Shown here: positions 43,323 to 52,940 of the stretch, in pieces
Layout of the letters: each line of letters starts with the position of its first letter
Position numbering within the stretch: the first letter of the stretch is position 1
NCBI GenBank assembly: GCA_038327195.1
Contig: JBBQKU010000007.1
Span: forward strand, 89,452-153,451
Reading direction: 5' to 3'
Origin: UBA4416 sp038327195
GTDB taxonomy: Bacteria; Bacteroidota; Bacteroidia; B-17B0; Aurantibacillaceae
DNA: 64,000 bases
The notes under the pieces: generated by a model
The model's database searches: none
Told to the model about the DNA's origin: nothing
The model's input: only the letters and a program-made list of their open reading frames with translations
Made by a program: the position numbers and the translations under genes

Positions 43323-43760
43323 TTAAAATTTGGAATGTAATGCTAATCGGTTACCTTCTGAATCTATAAACAAAGCAAAATATCCAGCTGTTTCGCTTAA
43401 AAAAGTTTTTTCCATCACAACTCTTCCACCAGCTTCATTTACTTTTGATAGCACATTATTCAAATCTGTTCCTCCATTTAAATAAATTAATGGACCAACT
43501 TCACTAGGCACACAACCGTGACCTGTAACGATAGCACCACCGATTCCGCTTTCTGCTGGAAAAAATCCCATTGCAAATCCATTTAATTCTACTGTTGTCA
43601 TTTCAATGCCGTAGATGTAATTAAAAAAAGCAATAGAACGATAGTGATTATAAGCAGGTATTTCGAACCAGGTTACAAAATTTTTGAAAACGCATTGTTG
43701 TTTTAGCTTTTGTAAATTAGCTTCTTTTATTTTTTCCTTTAAATTAACCGTAGAGCCCAT
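43323..43760 (-). CDS. VOC (glyoxalase/dioxygenase-fold) protein
   Basis: This 145-residue protein has the paired beta-alpha-beta-beta-beta units of the VOC fold: V-T-W-F-E-I-P-A-Y-N and F-Y/F-N-Y-I-Y-G-I-E-M in the first unit, then L-I-Y-L-N-G-G-T-D-L-N-N-V-L-S-K-V and F-A-L-F-I-D-S-E-G-N-R-L-A-L-H in the second. Classical glyoxalase metal ligands are only partly present (the late H-S-K-F), so it may be a binding or isomerase variant. It precedes the decarboxylase gene by 18 bp on the same strand. Confidence 0.82.
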   Translation of the reverse strand: MGSTVNLKEKIKEANLQKLKQQCVFKNFVTWFEIPAYNHYRSIAFFNYIYGIEMTTVELNGFAMGFFPAESGIGGAIVTGHGCVPSEVGPLIYLNGGTDLNNVLSKVNEAGGRVVMEKTFLSETAGYFALFIDSEGNRLALHSKF

Positions 43761-43881
43761 ATTATTTTATAAAAGTTTTTTAAATTTAAAATTTAGCTAA
43801 TATAATTCTATTCATTTACTTATATAGTTAAAATTGTTATTTTTTAAAATTTATTTAAATACTATTTATCATGTTTTTTAT

Positions 43882-43966
43882 TTAGACGATATATTTTTAC
43901 TCTTCCTTCTAAACTTCATAAAAAATAATACGTATTGCGAAGGATATTATGTATTTGATCGTCTAA
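43882..43966 (+). promoter_or_regulatory. Nested inverted repeats upstream of the urea-transporter operon
   Basis: The 352-bp gene-free stretch 43761-44112 holds this structure. TTAGACGAT (43882-43890) is perfectly complementary to ATCGTCTAA (43958-43966), and inside this TCCTTC (43904-43909) pairs with GAAGGA (43939-43944). The nested order allows a long-range stem in an RNA leader. The rest of the stretch is AT-rich, and I see no gene or clear -7 element in it. Confidence 0.35.
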
Positions 43967-44112
43967 TTATGAAAGAAGTTTAATCAACACTCATTTTAAT
44001 TGATTTTATAACTATAATTATACTTTTAAGTTGAATTAAAATTATAAATTTATAGAGTACTTAAAAATCACATAAGTGTTAAACTTTTTAATTAAATTAT
44101 AATTATCATATT

Positions 44113-46323
44113 TTGAAAACTGTACTCGAAAACATAAAGGCTAATTATTGGTTTCAGTGTATTTTAAACAGTTATAGTTTAATGTTTTTTTCATTAAATA
44201 ATGTATTAGCTCTTATTATTTTACTTGTCACTTTTTTTTCACCAGCAATTGGTATTTGTGGCTTTGCAGCTATTGTATTAATAAATGTTTCCGCTTATTT
44301 TATTGGTTTTAATAGAGATGAAATTCATAATGGTATTTTTGGTTTTAATGCTTTGTTTTTAGGTTTAGCAATGGGTTATGAGTTTTCTTTCAATTCTACA
44401 TTTGTTGTTTTATTTATTACAGCTATCCTTATATTGCTTCTTATAACTGTTTGGTTAAAGGGATTGTTTGCTATTTATCATTTACCTTTTCTTTCATTTC
44501 CATTTATCCTTTCTTATTGGATTGTATCATTAGCATCGTCTAATTTTATAAATATTCATTTGGATGAAAATCATATTTATATAGTTAATGAAACTATGCG
44601 AAATGAAACTTCATTATTCTATCAATTTGTGCATTCAATTGACCAAATAGATATTTTTCCATTTGCATTAATTTATTTTAAGACATTAGCCGGTACATTC
44701 TTTCAAACTAGTGTATTGGGTGGCATTTTAATAGCTTTTGGACTATTATATTTTTCTCGCATTGCCTTTTCTTTAAGTGTTATAGGCTTTGCATTAGCTT
44801 ATTTTTTCTATACTTTGTTTGGAGCCGATGTAGGAGATTTAAATTATAATTTAGTAGGCGCTAACTTCATTTTTTTAGCTATAGGAATTGGTTGTTTTTT
44901 TCTTATTCCTAATACATATAGCTATATTACAGTTATAATTTTGGTTCCAGTATTAATGCTAATTGCAATGTCTTTAGGTAAAATACTTTCAGTGTTTCAG
45001 CTTAAGGCTTATTCATTATCTTTTAGCGTGGTTTGCACAGCATTTCTATTTTCTTTAAACCAACGTTGGTTGCATAAATATTTACAGGTAGTAACACTTC
45101 AATATTTTTCGGCTGAAAAAACGATTTATAAATACATCAATTCATTACAACGTTTTAAAAATGAACATCTTTATAAAATTGCATTACCATTTACTGGCGA
45201 ATGGAACGTAAGCCAAGGTTACGATGGCAAAATTACTCATTTAGGAGATTGGAGTAAGGCTTTAGATTTTGTGATTGTTGATTCTAAATTAAATACTTAT
45301 CGAGAGCCAAATAACAGAAGAGAAGATTTTAATAGAGAAAATTTTTATTGTTATAATAAAGAAATTTTTGCACCATATGATGGTTATATTTATGATATAG
45401 TAAATACTGTTGAAGAAAATGATATAGGTGATATGAATACAGAATATAATTGGGGAAATACGGTTATCATCAATCATTTAAATGGGTTGTTTTCACAAAT
45501 AAGTCATATTAAGAAAGATTCATTCGGCGTTTTTATAGGCCAGTACGTGACAAAAGGAACATATATTGCAACATGTGGAAATTCTGGTCGTTCGCCTGAG
45601 CCCCATATTCATTTTCAATTACAAACGTTACCAACTGTTGGCGCAAAAACGCTAGCTTATCCGATTTCTTATTTTATTGAGCGAAAAGGGAATGAAAAAT
45701 TTTTAAGAATATCTGAAGTCCCAGCAGAAGGTTCATTTATTAGTAATGTTAATGTCAATGAATTATTAATTAATAGTTTTTCGTTTTTGCCAGGCCATAA
45801 AATGTCATTCCAAAAAGAAAATGGTGATGATAGTATTAATTGGGAAGTTCATACGGATGCTTTAAACAGAACATACATTCATTGTGAAAAAAGCAAGTCA
45901 TTTGCCTATTTTGTTAATGATGGTGTAATGCTTTATTTTACAGATTTTGAAGGTGATAGAGATTCTTTATTATTTCATTTTTATTTAGCAACCTATAGGC
46001 AACTGCTTGGTTATTATGAGCAAATATTAATTACAGATAATGTTCCATTAATTCATTTCAATAATAAATTAATACAATTTTTTCAAGATTTTGTTGCGCC
46101 ATTTTATTTGTTTACAAAAGCAAATTATAGCTCTAAGTTTACTTTTTCTGACAATATATACGCTCCTCAAAAATTAATAATTAATTCGGAAATAGAAACA
46201 AAAGTTATGAATTATACATTCAAAAAAGTTAATTTTGAATTTGAATTACAAGAATTTAAAATTCGCAAATTTACCATACACCATAAACATAACTCAGAAT
46301 CATATATTTATAAATCAAATTAA
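44113..46323 (+). CDS. Urea-transporter-like membrane domain fused to an M23 peptidase
   Basis: The 736-residue protein starts at TTG (44113-44115). Residues 10-330 hold about ten transmembrane segments of the urea transporter fold (N-G-I-F-G-F-N-A-L-F-L-G-L-A). A soluble domain follows with the LytM/M23 zinc site: H376 and D385 in T-H-L-G-D-W-S-K-A-L-D, then H498-I-H500 in E-P-H-I-H-F. The C-terminal 190 residues are not recognised. The peptidase would cut peptidoglycan if exported. The joining of transport and cell-wall cleavage is unusual; two further genes follow in an apparent operon. Confidence 0.82.
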   Translation: MKTVLENIKANYWFQCILNSYSLMFFSLNNVLALIILLVTFFSPAIGICGFAAIVLINVSAYFIGFNRDEIHNGIFGFNALFLGLAMGYEFSFNSTFVVLFITAILILLLITVWLKGLFAIYHLPFLSFPFILSYWIVSLASSNFINIHLDENHIYIVNETMRNETSLFYQFVHSIDQIDIFPFALIYFKTLAGTFFQTSVLGGILIAFGLLYFSRIAFSLSVIGFALAYFFYTLFGADVGDLNYNLVGANFIFLAIGIGCFFLIPNTYSYITVIILVPVLMLIAMSLGKILSVFQLKAYSLSFSVVCTAFLFSLNQRWLHKYLQVVTLQYFSAEKTIYKYINSLQRFKNEHLYKIALPFTGEWNVSQGYDGKITHLGDWSKALDFVIVDSKLNTYREPNNRREDFNRENFYCYNKEIFAPYDGYIYDIVNTVEENDIGDMNTEYNWGNTVIINHLNGLFSQISHIKKDSFGVFIGQYVTKGTYIATCGNSGRSPEPHIHFQLQTLPTVGAKTLAYPISYFIERKGNEKFLRISEVPAEGSFISNVNVNELLINSFSFLPGHKMSFQKENGDDSINWEVHTDALNRTYIHCEKSKSFAYFVNDGVMLYFTDFEGDRDSLLFHFYLATYRQLLGYYEQILITDNVPLIHFNNKLIQFFQDFVAPFYLFTKANYSSKFTFSDNIYAPQKLIINSEIETKVMNYTFKKVNFEFELQEFKIRKFTIHHKHNSESYIYKSN

Positions 46324-46332
46324 ACCTTTTAA

Positions 46333-46361
46333 AAAATGATAGTCTAATTTACAATCATTTT
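46333..46361. terminator. Weak hairpin after the urea-transporter/M23 gene
   Basis: AAAATGAT pairs with ATCATTTT across a 13-nt loop, starting 10 bp after the stop codon. The stem is short and AT-rich. It may attenuate rather than end transcription, since the next genes look like operon partners. Confidence 0.3.
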
Positions 46362-46379
46362 AACTTAATCCACATTATT

Positions 46380-46994
46380 ATGAGCCTTTTAAAATCATCA
46401 ATTGCAATTGTTATAATCCTAACCTCTTTAAGTGTAAATGGACAAAATAAGGCTTTAGCTTCAGCTTTTAGTCAATCTTACGATTATGAAGCCATTGCTA
46501 AATACGACGCAGCCATTTCATCCATTAATTCAGTTTATAGTGCTACATCTTACGAAATAAATTTACGTTTAGGTTGGTTAAATTATTTAGCAGGAAAACA
46601 TAAAGAGTCAATTTCTTTTTATCAAAAAGCAATTACATTAATGCCAGCTGCTACTGAGCCTAAATGGGCTATTATTAATCCTTACACCAAATTAGAAAGT
46701 TGGAATGAGATAGAAAAAATGTATTTGTCTATTTTGAAATTAGATGCTAAAAATACGACAGCAAATTATAATTTAGGTATTATTTATTATTACCGTAAAG
46801 ATTATTTTAGTGCAAAAAAACACTTCGATGTGTCTTTAAATTTAAGCCCGTTTGGTTATAATAATATGTTAATGAGCGCTTGGACAAATTATTTTTTAGG
46901 CAATAAAAATGAGGCGTCTGTCTTGTTTAATAAAACATTGTTATATAGTCCAAATGATAAATCTGCCTTAGAAGGTTTAAGCTTAATTAAATAA
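46380..46994 (+). CDS. Exported TPR protein
   Basis: This 204-residue protein has a signal peptide (hydrophobic residues 7-21, then N-G-Q) and about four tetratricopeptide units (residues 28-200), with A-L-E/Y-A-I and W-L-N-Y-L-A-G-K-H-K-E-S-I-S-F-Y-Q-K-A-I spacing. It likely lies in the periplasm. It is 56 bp after the M23 fusion and 8 bp before the TPR/barrel gene, so it probably bridges these two at the cell envelope. Specific function unknown. Confidence 0.78.
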   Translation: MSLLKSSIAIVIILTSLSVNGQNKALASAFSQSYDYEAIAKYDAAISSINSVYSATSYEINLRLGWLNYLAGKHKESISFYQKAITLMPAATEPKWAIINPYTKLESWNEIEKMYLSILKLDAKNTTANYNLGIIYYYRKDYFSAKKHFDVSLNLSPFGYNNMLMSAWTNYFLGNKNEASVLFNKTLLYSPNDKSALEGLSLIK

Positions 46995-47002
46995 TACTAA
47001 AA

Positions 47003-48304
47003 GTGAATTTCATTAAAACTATTAAAATTGTTCTGTTTTTTGTTTTATTTATTTCTGTAAAAGGAATATCTCAAGACACCCTTAACTCTGCGATTGTTGA
47101 GAAAAAGAGCTATCAACTCTATTTGGATAAAAATTGGAATGAACTTATTAAATTTGGTAATAAAGCTTTAAATAGTGGCTTTGATTACTATTATTTACAA
47201 ATAAGAATTGGCATTGCTTATTTCGAGAAAAAGAATTATAGTTTAGCGGAAAATCATTTCAAAAGTGTTTTAAAATTTAATTCTGATGATGAGTTAGCCC
47301 AAGAGTATTTGTATTATTGTTTTATTTATAATGGAAGAAATGAAGAAGCTAGAATACTAAGTAAAAGTTTTAAGAATGATTTAGCTGAAAAAATTGGTAC
47401 AAATAAGCAATCAAAAATTGGATTTGTAATGCTCGAAGGTGGCACCAAAATTAGCGATAGTCCTAAGTATTATAACGATAGTACTAAGTCGAAATCTAAT
47501 TATTTTGATCCTCCAATTTATTTACAATTAGGATTAAATCAATTTGTTAAAAACAGATATTCAATTTTCCATGCTGTAACATACTACAAGCAATTAAGTT
47601 TTCTTGGTGAATCAAGGCAAATTCAATATTATATTAAAGCGGCAATTCCAGTTAAAAATAATTGGTTAATTTCTCCTTCAATACATTTGATACATTCTAA
47701 TTTTATTACTGAAACTGTTTTAACAACAACTATGACAGCACCTGGGCCAAATCCTCCTCCAGGTTTCCCGCCTAAGCCAATAATAACTAATACAACTAAT
47801 TCAACTTATTCAACAAAATCAAATGCTATTGTAGGTTCTATAGCGATTCAAAAAACAATTAATAAGTTTACATTATCAATAGGAACTACAGTTTCTAATG
47901 TTGCTAATAAAACTCAATTAATTCATAATGGTTTTGTTTCATATTCAGTATTAGGAAATAGTAAACTCGTTTTAGGTTGCACAGGATATGCTCATACTAT
48001 TAATAGTTATTCAACTACTTATGCAGCTATTGCTCCATTTATTTATTTGCAACCAATGAAACGTTTGTCAATGAAAGCAAGTTATTTTTCGAACTCGGGA
48101 GTTAATTTAATAGAAGATAATGGCTATTTGGTAAATAATTCATTTGATTTAACTACTTCTCGTTTGTCAATTTTAGTAAGCCTGAATTTGAGTAAGCATA
48201 TTTCTTTATATGGTTTATATCAGTTAGAATACAAAACTGAAACAACTCAAAAGTTTAATTATCAATATAACGTTATAGTTGGAGGCATAAAAATTACCCC
48301 TTGA
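47003..48304 (+). CDS. Exported TPR-plus-beta-barrel protein
   Basis: The 433-residue protein begins at GTG (47003-47005) with a signal peptide ending K-G-I-S-Q. Residues 25-130 form two to three TPR-like units (Y-Y-Y-L-Q-I-R-I-G-I-A-Y-F-E-K-K-N-Y). Residues 150-433 are strand-rich with alternating aromatic patterns typical of an outer-membrane barrel. A short Pro-rich loop (G-P-N-P-P-P-G-F-P-P-K-P) lies near residue 250. It is probably the outer-membrane partner of the upstream periplasmic TPR protein. Confidence 0.72.
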   Translation: MNFIKTIKIVLFFVLFISVKGISQDTLNSAIVEKKSYQLYLDKNWNELIKFGNKALNSGFDYYYLQIRIGIAYFEKKNYSLAENHFKSVLKFNSDDELAQEYLYYCFIYNGRNEEARILSKSFKNDLAEKIGTNKQSKIGFVMLEGGTKISDSPKYYNDSTKSKSNYFDPPIYLQLGLNQFVKNRYSIFHAVTYYKQLSFLGESRQIQYYIKAAIPVKNNWLISPSIHLIHSNFITETVLTTTMTAPGPNPPPGFPPKPIITNTTNSTYSTKSNAIVGSIAIQKTINKFTLSIGTTVSNVANKTQLIHNGFVSYSVLGNSKLVLGCTGYAHTINSYSTTYAAIAPFIYLQPMKRLSMKASYFSNSGVNLIEDNGYLVNNSFDLTTSRLSILVSLNLSKHISLYGLYQLEYKTETTQKFNYQYNVIVGGIKITP

Positions 48305-48419
48305 TTATATATTTCTGTCGACTAAATTAGGATAATTTTATCACAATAATTTAACCAGCTTTTTTTTGTTAATTCTAATTTAATTGTTAATTTAATACTT
48401 TGTATTATATTATAATTAA

Positions 48420-51400
48420 ATGAGTTCAAAAGATAATTTAACAATTTCAAATAGTGTGCTTGAAGGACTTATAAATGGTTCTTTGGACAACTGCAGAAGC
48501 AATCCTCAAAAAGGAATTGATTTTGCTGATGAAGCTTTGAGTTTAGCAATCTCTGATTCGAAAGAAGGTGCTCAGGCTTTGGTTTGTAAGGGTTCTTGTC
48601 AGGTTTGGCTTGGTGATTACGAAGGAGCTTTAAAAAATCTTTTTGAGCCACTTGAATTACTTGAAAGTTATAACGATGCAAAATTTCAATCACACGCATT
48701 TTACCATATTTTTTGCGCATTTTATTTTTTAGCGGATTATGATAACGCTTTAAAATATGCTTATGAAATGCTAAATAAGGCGGAAAAAAATAACGATAAT
48801 ATTGCTAAAGCTAATGCATACAATGGAATAGGTTCCGTTTATCATGCAAACGGGGATAATGAAAAAGCGATTGAAATACTTTCAAAAGGTTTAATTATTG
48901 CTCAAAATTTATCAGATAAACATCTTTTAGCACGTATTTTAGATGGAATAGGAACCTCTTATTTCAATTTAAAAAATATTGAAAAATCTATTGAATTTAA
49001 GGAAAGAAGTTTAGAAGCAGCTCGTTCAATTGGTTTAAAAAATACGGAATCTTTTGGTTTAGATGGATTAGCTCAAATATATTTAGCGACAAATGATTTT
49101 AAAAAAGCTGAAGAGTATTTTAAAGAATGTTTGACAATTAGGGAACAACTAAATTTTAAGTTTGGTATTTCTGAAACAAATCTTCATTTGGGGAATTTAT
49201 ATTTACAATTAAATGAACTAGATAAAGCTCAGTCTCATTTAACAGTTGCTTTAAATTTAGCAGAAGAATCAAATTCAAAAGAAATAATTTATAAAGCTCA
49301 CGAAGGATTTTCAAAATTATACGAAAAGCAAGCGAACAATGAAAAATTCATTGAACACTTTAAAAAGTATTTTACTTATAAAGAGGAATTTTTTAGTGAA
49401 AAAAATAAGCAAAAACTAAGTGCTGTTGAAATGCAATTTAATATTTCTCAAATTGAAAAAGAGAAAGAATTATTAGGGCAAAAGAATAAACAACTTGAGT
49501 TGTTATCAAATGATTTAGTTGTATTAAGTAATTTAGGAAAAACTATTATATCTCAATTATCTGTAGAAAGTATTAATAATACTGTATATAAAATTATTAG
49601 TGAATTAATGGATGCTAAAGGCTTTGGTATTGGAATTGTTACCGATGATGATACTAAACTTACTTTTCCAGGATATATTGAAAATGGAGTTGTATTGGGT
49701 TCAACAAATTATAATTTAAAGGATAATAATCGTTTAGCTGTTGTTTGTTTTAATCAGGACAGAGAAATTATTATAAATGATTATGAATTGGAAGTAAATC
49801 AATACATTCAAGTAAAACTTCAACCAACCATTGGTGAAGCTGTCCAATCTCTTATTTATCTTCCTTTAAAAATTTCTGATAAAAAAATAGGCGCTTTAAC
49901 TGTTCAAAGTTTTAATAAAAATGCGTTTAGTGAATATCAAGTGAATTTGGTTAAAAATTTAGCTGTTTATTGTGCTATTGCTATTGAAAATGCCACACTT
50001 TATGAAAAGCAAGAAGAACGCGTTTTAGAACGAACAAAAGAAGTTCTTCAACAAAAAGAAGCAATTGAACGTGCTCAAGAAAATTCTCGCTTATTAAATG
50101 AAATTGGTCAACAAATAATTTCAAGCTTTAGTTTCGAATCCATATTTGCAAAACTACATGAAAATGTAAGTAAATTAATGAATGCTGATTGCTTTAGCAT
50201 CAGAATTTACAATGAAGAAAAGCAAGAGATTGATTACAGTTATGCTTATGAAAAAGGAAAATTACTGACCCCAGTAAAAGTGCCAATGAGTAATATTGAT
50301 AATTATTCAGTTTGGTGCGTATCACATAAAAAAGAAATTTTTATTAATGATAATGTTAATGAATATCATAGGTATACTTCAAAAATTGTAGTTCCTAGAG
50401 GTGAAATGCCAAGTTCATTATTGTTTTGCCCTATGTTTATAGGTGAAAGAGTAACTGGTGTTATTACTGTTCAAAGTTTTCAAAAAAATGCTTATGTGTC
50501 TTCAGATATGGACATATTGAAAACTTTGGGAACCTATACAGCTATTGCATTAGAGAATGCTAATTTGGTGGAAGGGTTAGAAGTTATTGTAAACGAAAGA
50601 ACATCCGAAGTTGTTGAACAAAAAGAACAAATAGAAAAGAGTTTTAAAAATACCGAGTTAATTGGTGAAATTGGGAAAGAAATTGCAGCTACTTTATCAG
50701 TAGATGAAATTATTTCAAAAGTATATCAACAAATTAATAGATTACTTGACGCAACAATTTTTGGTATTGGTTTGTATCGTGCTGAAGAAAACGATATTTA
50801 TTTTTCTGGTGCATTTGAAAAAGGTGAAAAGTTAGGTTCATTCTCTTATGGACTTAATGATGATAAAACTGCAGCTCATTGTTTTAATCTTGCAAAAGAA
50901 TTTGTTATCAATGATTTATCTACCGAAATAAAGAATAGTAAATCAGATACATATGATACAATTGTAGGGGATTTACCAGAATCAATGATTTATTTACCAC
51001 TTTTTTCAAAAGGAAAAACAATTGGTGTTATTTCAGTTCAGAGTTTTGAAAAAAATAAGTATAATGATTATCATGTTGATGTATTACGTAACTTATCAGT
51101 ATACGTAGGAAGTGCAATTGAAAATGCCAATTTATATAAAGGATTAGAAGAGAAAGTAATTGAGCGTACAAAAGAAGTGATTCTTCAAAAAGAGGAGATT
51201 GAAAAGTCGCATGAAAACACACGACTACTAAGTGAAATGGGGCAACAAATTATCTCTAGTGTTAATTTTAATGCTATATTTAAAAACCTTCACGAAAATG
51301 TTTGTCGATTAATGAATGCTGATTGTTTTGGTGTTCGTATTTATCATCCAAATACAAATCAAATTGAGTATCGCTATGAAATGGAAAATGGCGAGGAGCA

Positions 51401-52538
51401 AGAAACATTAATGGTTTCGATGGATAACATTGATAATTTTTCGGTATGGTGTGTAACACATAAAAAAGAAATCTTTATAAATGATAATCTTAATGAATAT
51501 CAAAAATATACGAGTAAAATTGTTGTTCCCACCGGAGATATGCCTAATTCATTAATCTTTTGCCCAATGAAAATTGGTGAAAGAATTGTTGGTGTTATAA
51601 CCGTTCAAAGTTTCGATAAATTTGCCTATAAACCACTTCATGTTGATTTCTTAAAAACACTTGGGACGTATACTGCCATTGCTTTAGAGAATGCTAATTT
51701 AGTTGAGAATTTAGAAGATAAAGTTAGAGAAAGAACATCTGAAGTTGTTAAACAAAAAGAAATTATTGAAGAATCTAATAAGCATATTACGGATAGTATA
51801 AAATATGCTAAACGAATTCAAGATGCATTTTTGCCAGGCGAGGAAAGTATTTCCGATCACTTTAAAAATTCTTTTATTTTATATAAACCAAAAGATATTG
51901 TCAGTGGTGATTTTTACTGGTTTGAGCGTAAAGGAAATAAAATTTTGTATGCAGTAGTTGACTGCACAGGACATGGTGTACCAGGTGCATTTATGAGCAT
52001 CATTGGGTTTAATGGGTTGAATCAAATTGTGAACGAATATAATTACACTAAACCTTCTGACATTTTAACTCATTTAAATAAAAGTATTAGTAACACTTTG
52101 CGCCAAACTGTTGAGGATTCAAAAATTAGAGATGGAATGGATGTTGCAATCTGTTCAATTGATTTAGATACTAATAAGTTAGAATTTGCAGGAGCTTTTA
52201 GTCCATTATTTATAATTAGAAATGATGAAGTAATTAAATTTAAAGGCGATAAACATCCAATTGGAAATTACATAAATGAAGAAGAATATGTATTTACTAA
52301 TAACGAAATAGATTTATTTCCAGATGATAAAATTTACATTTTCTCTGACGGCTTTGTGGATCAGTTTGGTGGGCCAAATGGTAAAAAATTAAAATATGAT
52401 TACTTCCGTAAATTATTATTGGATAATCATAAAAAACCTATGCCGAAACAAAAGGAAGAAATTAATTTGTTTTTTGAAGATTGGAAAACTGGTTATGAGC
52501 AAATTGATGATGTTTGTATCATCGGTGTTGCTATTTAA
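48420..52538 (+). CDS. TPR-GAF(x4)-SpoIIE-type phosphatase signalling protein
   Basis: The 1372-residue protein has TPR repeats (about residues 10-330), a coiled coil, four GAF domains (about 365-520, 555-715, 743-902 and 933-1095) joined by coiled-coil linkers with E-R-T-K/S-E-V, and a C-terminal PP2C/SpoIIE phosphatase (about 1125-1372) with catalytic-site acids D1164 in S-G-D-F-Y-W and D1181 in V-D-C-T-G-H-G. GAF2 and GAF4 are near duplicates, as are GAF1 and GAF3. It should dephosphorylate an anti-sigma antagonist-like partner in response to ligands; no such partner is adjacent. Confidence 0.92.
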   Translation: MSSKDNLTISNSVLEGLINGSLDNCRSNPQKGIDFADEALSLAISDSKEGAQALVCKGSCQVWLGDYEGALKNLFEPLELLESYNDAKFQSHAFYHIFCAFYFLADYDNALKYAYEMLNKAEKNNDNIAKANAYNGIGSVYHANGDNEKAIEILSKGLIIAQNLSDKHLLARILDGIGTSYFNLKNIEKSIEFKERSLEAARSIGLKNTESFGLDGLAQIYLATNDFKKAEEYFKECLTIREQLNFKFGISETNLHLGNLYLQLNELDKAQSHLTVALNLAEESNSKEIIYKAHEGFSKLYEKQANNEKFIEHFKKYFTYKEEFFSEKNKQKLSAVEMQFNISQIEKEKELLGQKNKQLELLSNDLVVLSNLGKTIISQLSVESINNTVYKIISELMDAKGFGIGIVTDDDTKLTFPGYIENGVVLGSTNYNLKDNNRLAVVCFNQDREIIINDYELEVNQYIQVKLQPTIGEAVQSLIYLPLKISDKKIGALTVQSFNKNAFSEYQVNLVKNLAVYCAIAIENATLYEKQEERVLERTKEVLQQKEAIERAQENSRLLNEIGQQIISSFSFESIFAKLHENVSKLMNADCFSIRIYNEEKQEIDYSYAYEKGKLLTPVKVPMSNIDNYSVWCVSHKKEIFINDNVNEYHRYTSKIVVPRGEMPSSLLFCPMFIGERVTGVITVQSFQKNAYVSSDMDILKTLGTYTAIALENANLVEGLEVIVNERTSEVVEQKEQIEKSFKNTELIGEIGKEIAATLSVDEIISKVYQQINRLLDATIFGIGLYRAEENDIYFSGAFEKGEKLGSFSYGLNDDKTAAHCFNLAKEFVINDLSTEIKNSKSDTYDTIVGDLPESMIYLPLFSKGKTIGVISVQSFEKNKYNDYHVDVLRNLSVYVGSAIENANLYKGLEEKVIERTKEVILQKEEIEKSHENTRLLSEMGQQIISSVNFNAIFKNLHENVCRLMNADCFGVRIYHPNTNQIEYRYEMENGEEQETLMVSMDNIDNFSVWCVTHKKEIFINDNLNEYQKYTSKIVVPTGDMPNSLIFCPMKIGERIVGVITVQSFDKFAYKPLHVDFLKTLGTYTAIALENANLVENLEDKVRERTSEVVKQKEIIEESNKHITDSIKYAKRIQDAFLPGEESISDHFKNSFILYKPKDIVSGDFYWFERKGNKILYAVVDCTGHGVPGAFMSIIGFNGLNQIVNEYNYTKPSDILTHLNKSISNTLRQTVEDSKIRDGMDVAICSIDLDTNKLEFAGAFSPLFIIRNDEVIKFKGDKHPIGNYINEEEYVFTNNEIDLFPDDKIYIFSDGFVDQFGGPNGKKLKYDYFRKLLLDNHKKPMPKQKEEINLFFEDWKTGYEQIDDVCIIGVAI

Positions 52539-52568
52539 TTTTTTAAGAAAAACAAATTTAATTTTCGT

Positions 52569-52940
52569 TTAAATAGCGACAATTTTATTTATTAAACTTA
52601 GCAATATATCAAACTCTACTGGTTTACTGAGAGCGTTTGAATTACTTATTTTATTTATTTGAAGAAGTGTTTCCGTTAGAGAGTTTCCTGTTGTAAATAT
52701 AATTGGCGTTTCATTTCCAATTTCACGAAGCTTTAAAGCAGCTTCTATGCCTGTGGTTTTATTTTTTAGATATACATCCATGATAATAATATCTGGTTGT
52801 ATTAAAATAGTAGTTTTAAATGCCTCATTAGCATCAGTAACATTCGCTACTTCAAAATCCAATTTTTCTAATTGCATGCGCAATACTTTGGCTATCAGTA
52901 ATTCATCTTCTGCAATTAATATTTTTTTAATATTATTCAT
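52569..52940 (-). CDS. Response regulator receiver protein
   Basis: The 123-residue CheY-like protein has the acidic pocket I-A-E-D-E, the phosphoacceptor Asp in I-I-M-D-V-Y-L-K, the Thr in F-T-T-G-N-S and Lys in S-K-P-V-E. It has no output domain. The gene overlaps the end of the histidine kinase gene by 8 bp, so the pair is translationally coupled and the kinase is its likely phosphodonor. Confidence 0.92.
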   Translation of the reverse strand: MNNIKKILIAEDELLIAKVLRMQLEKLDFEVANVTDANEAFKTTILIQPDIIIMDVYLKNKTTGIEAALKLREIGNETPIIFTTGNSLTETLLQINKISNSNALSKPVEFDILLSLINKIVAI

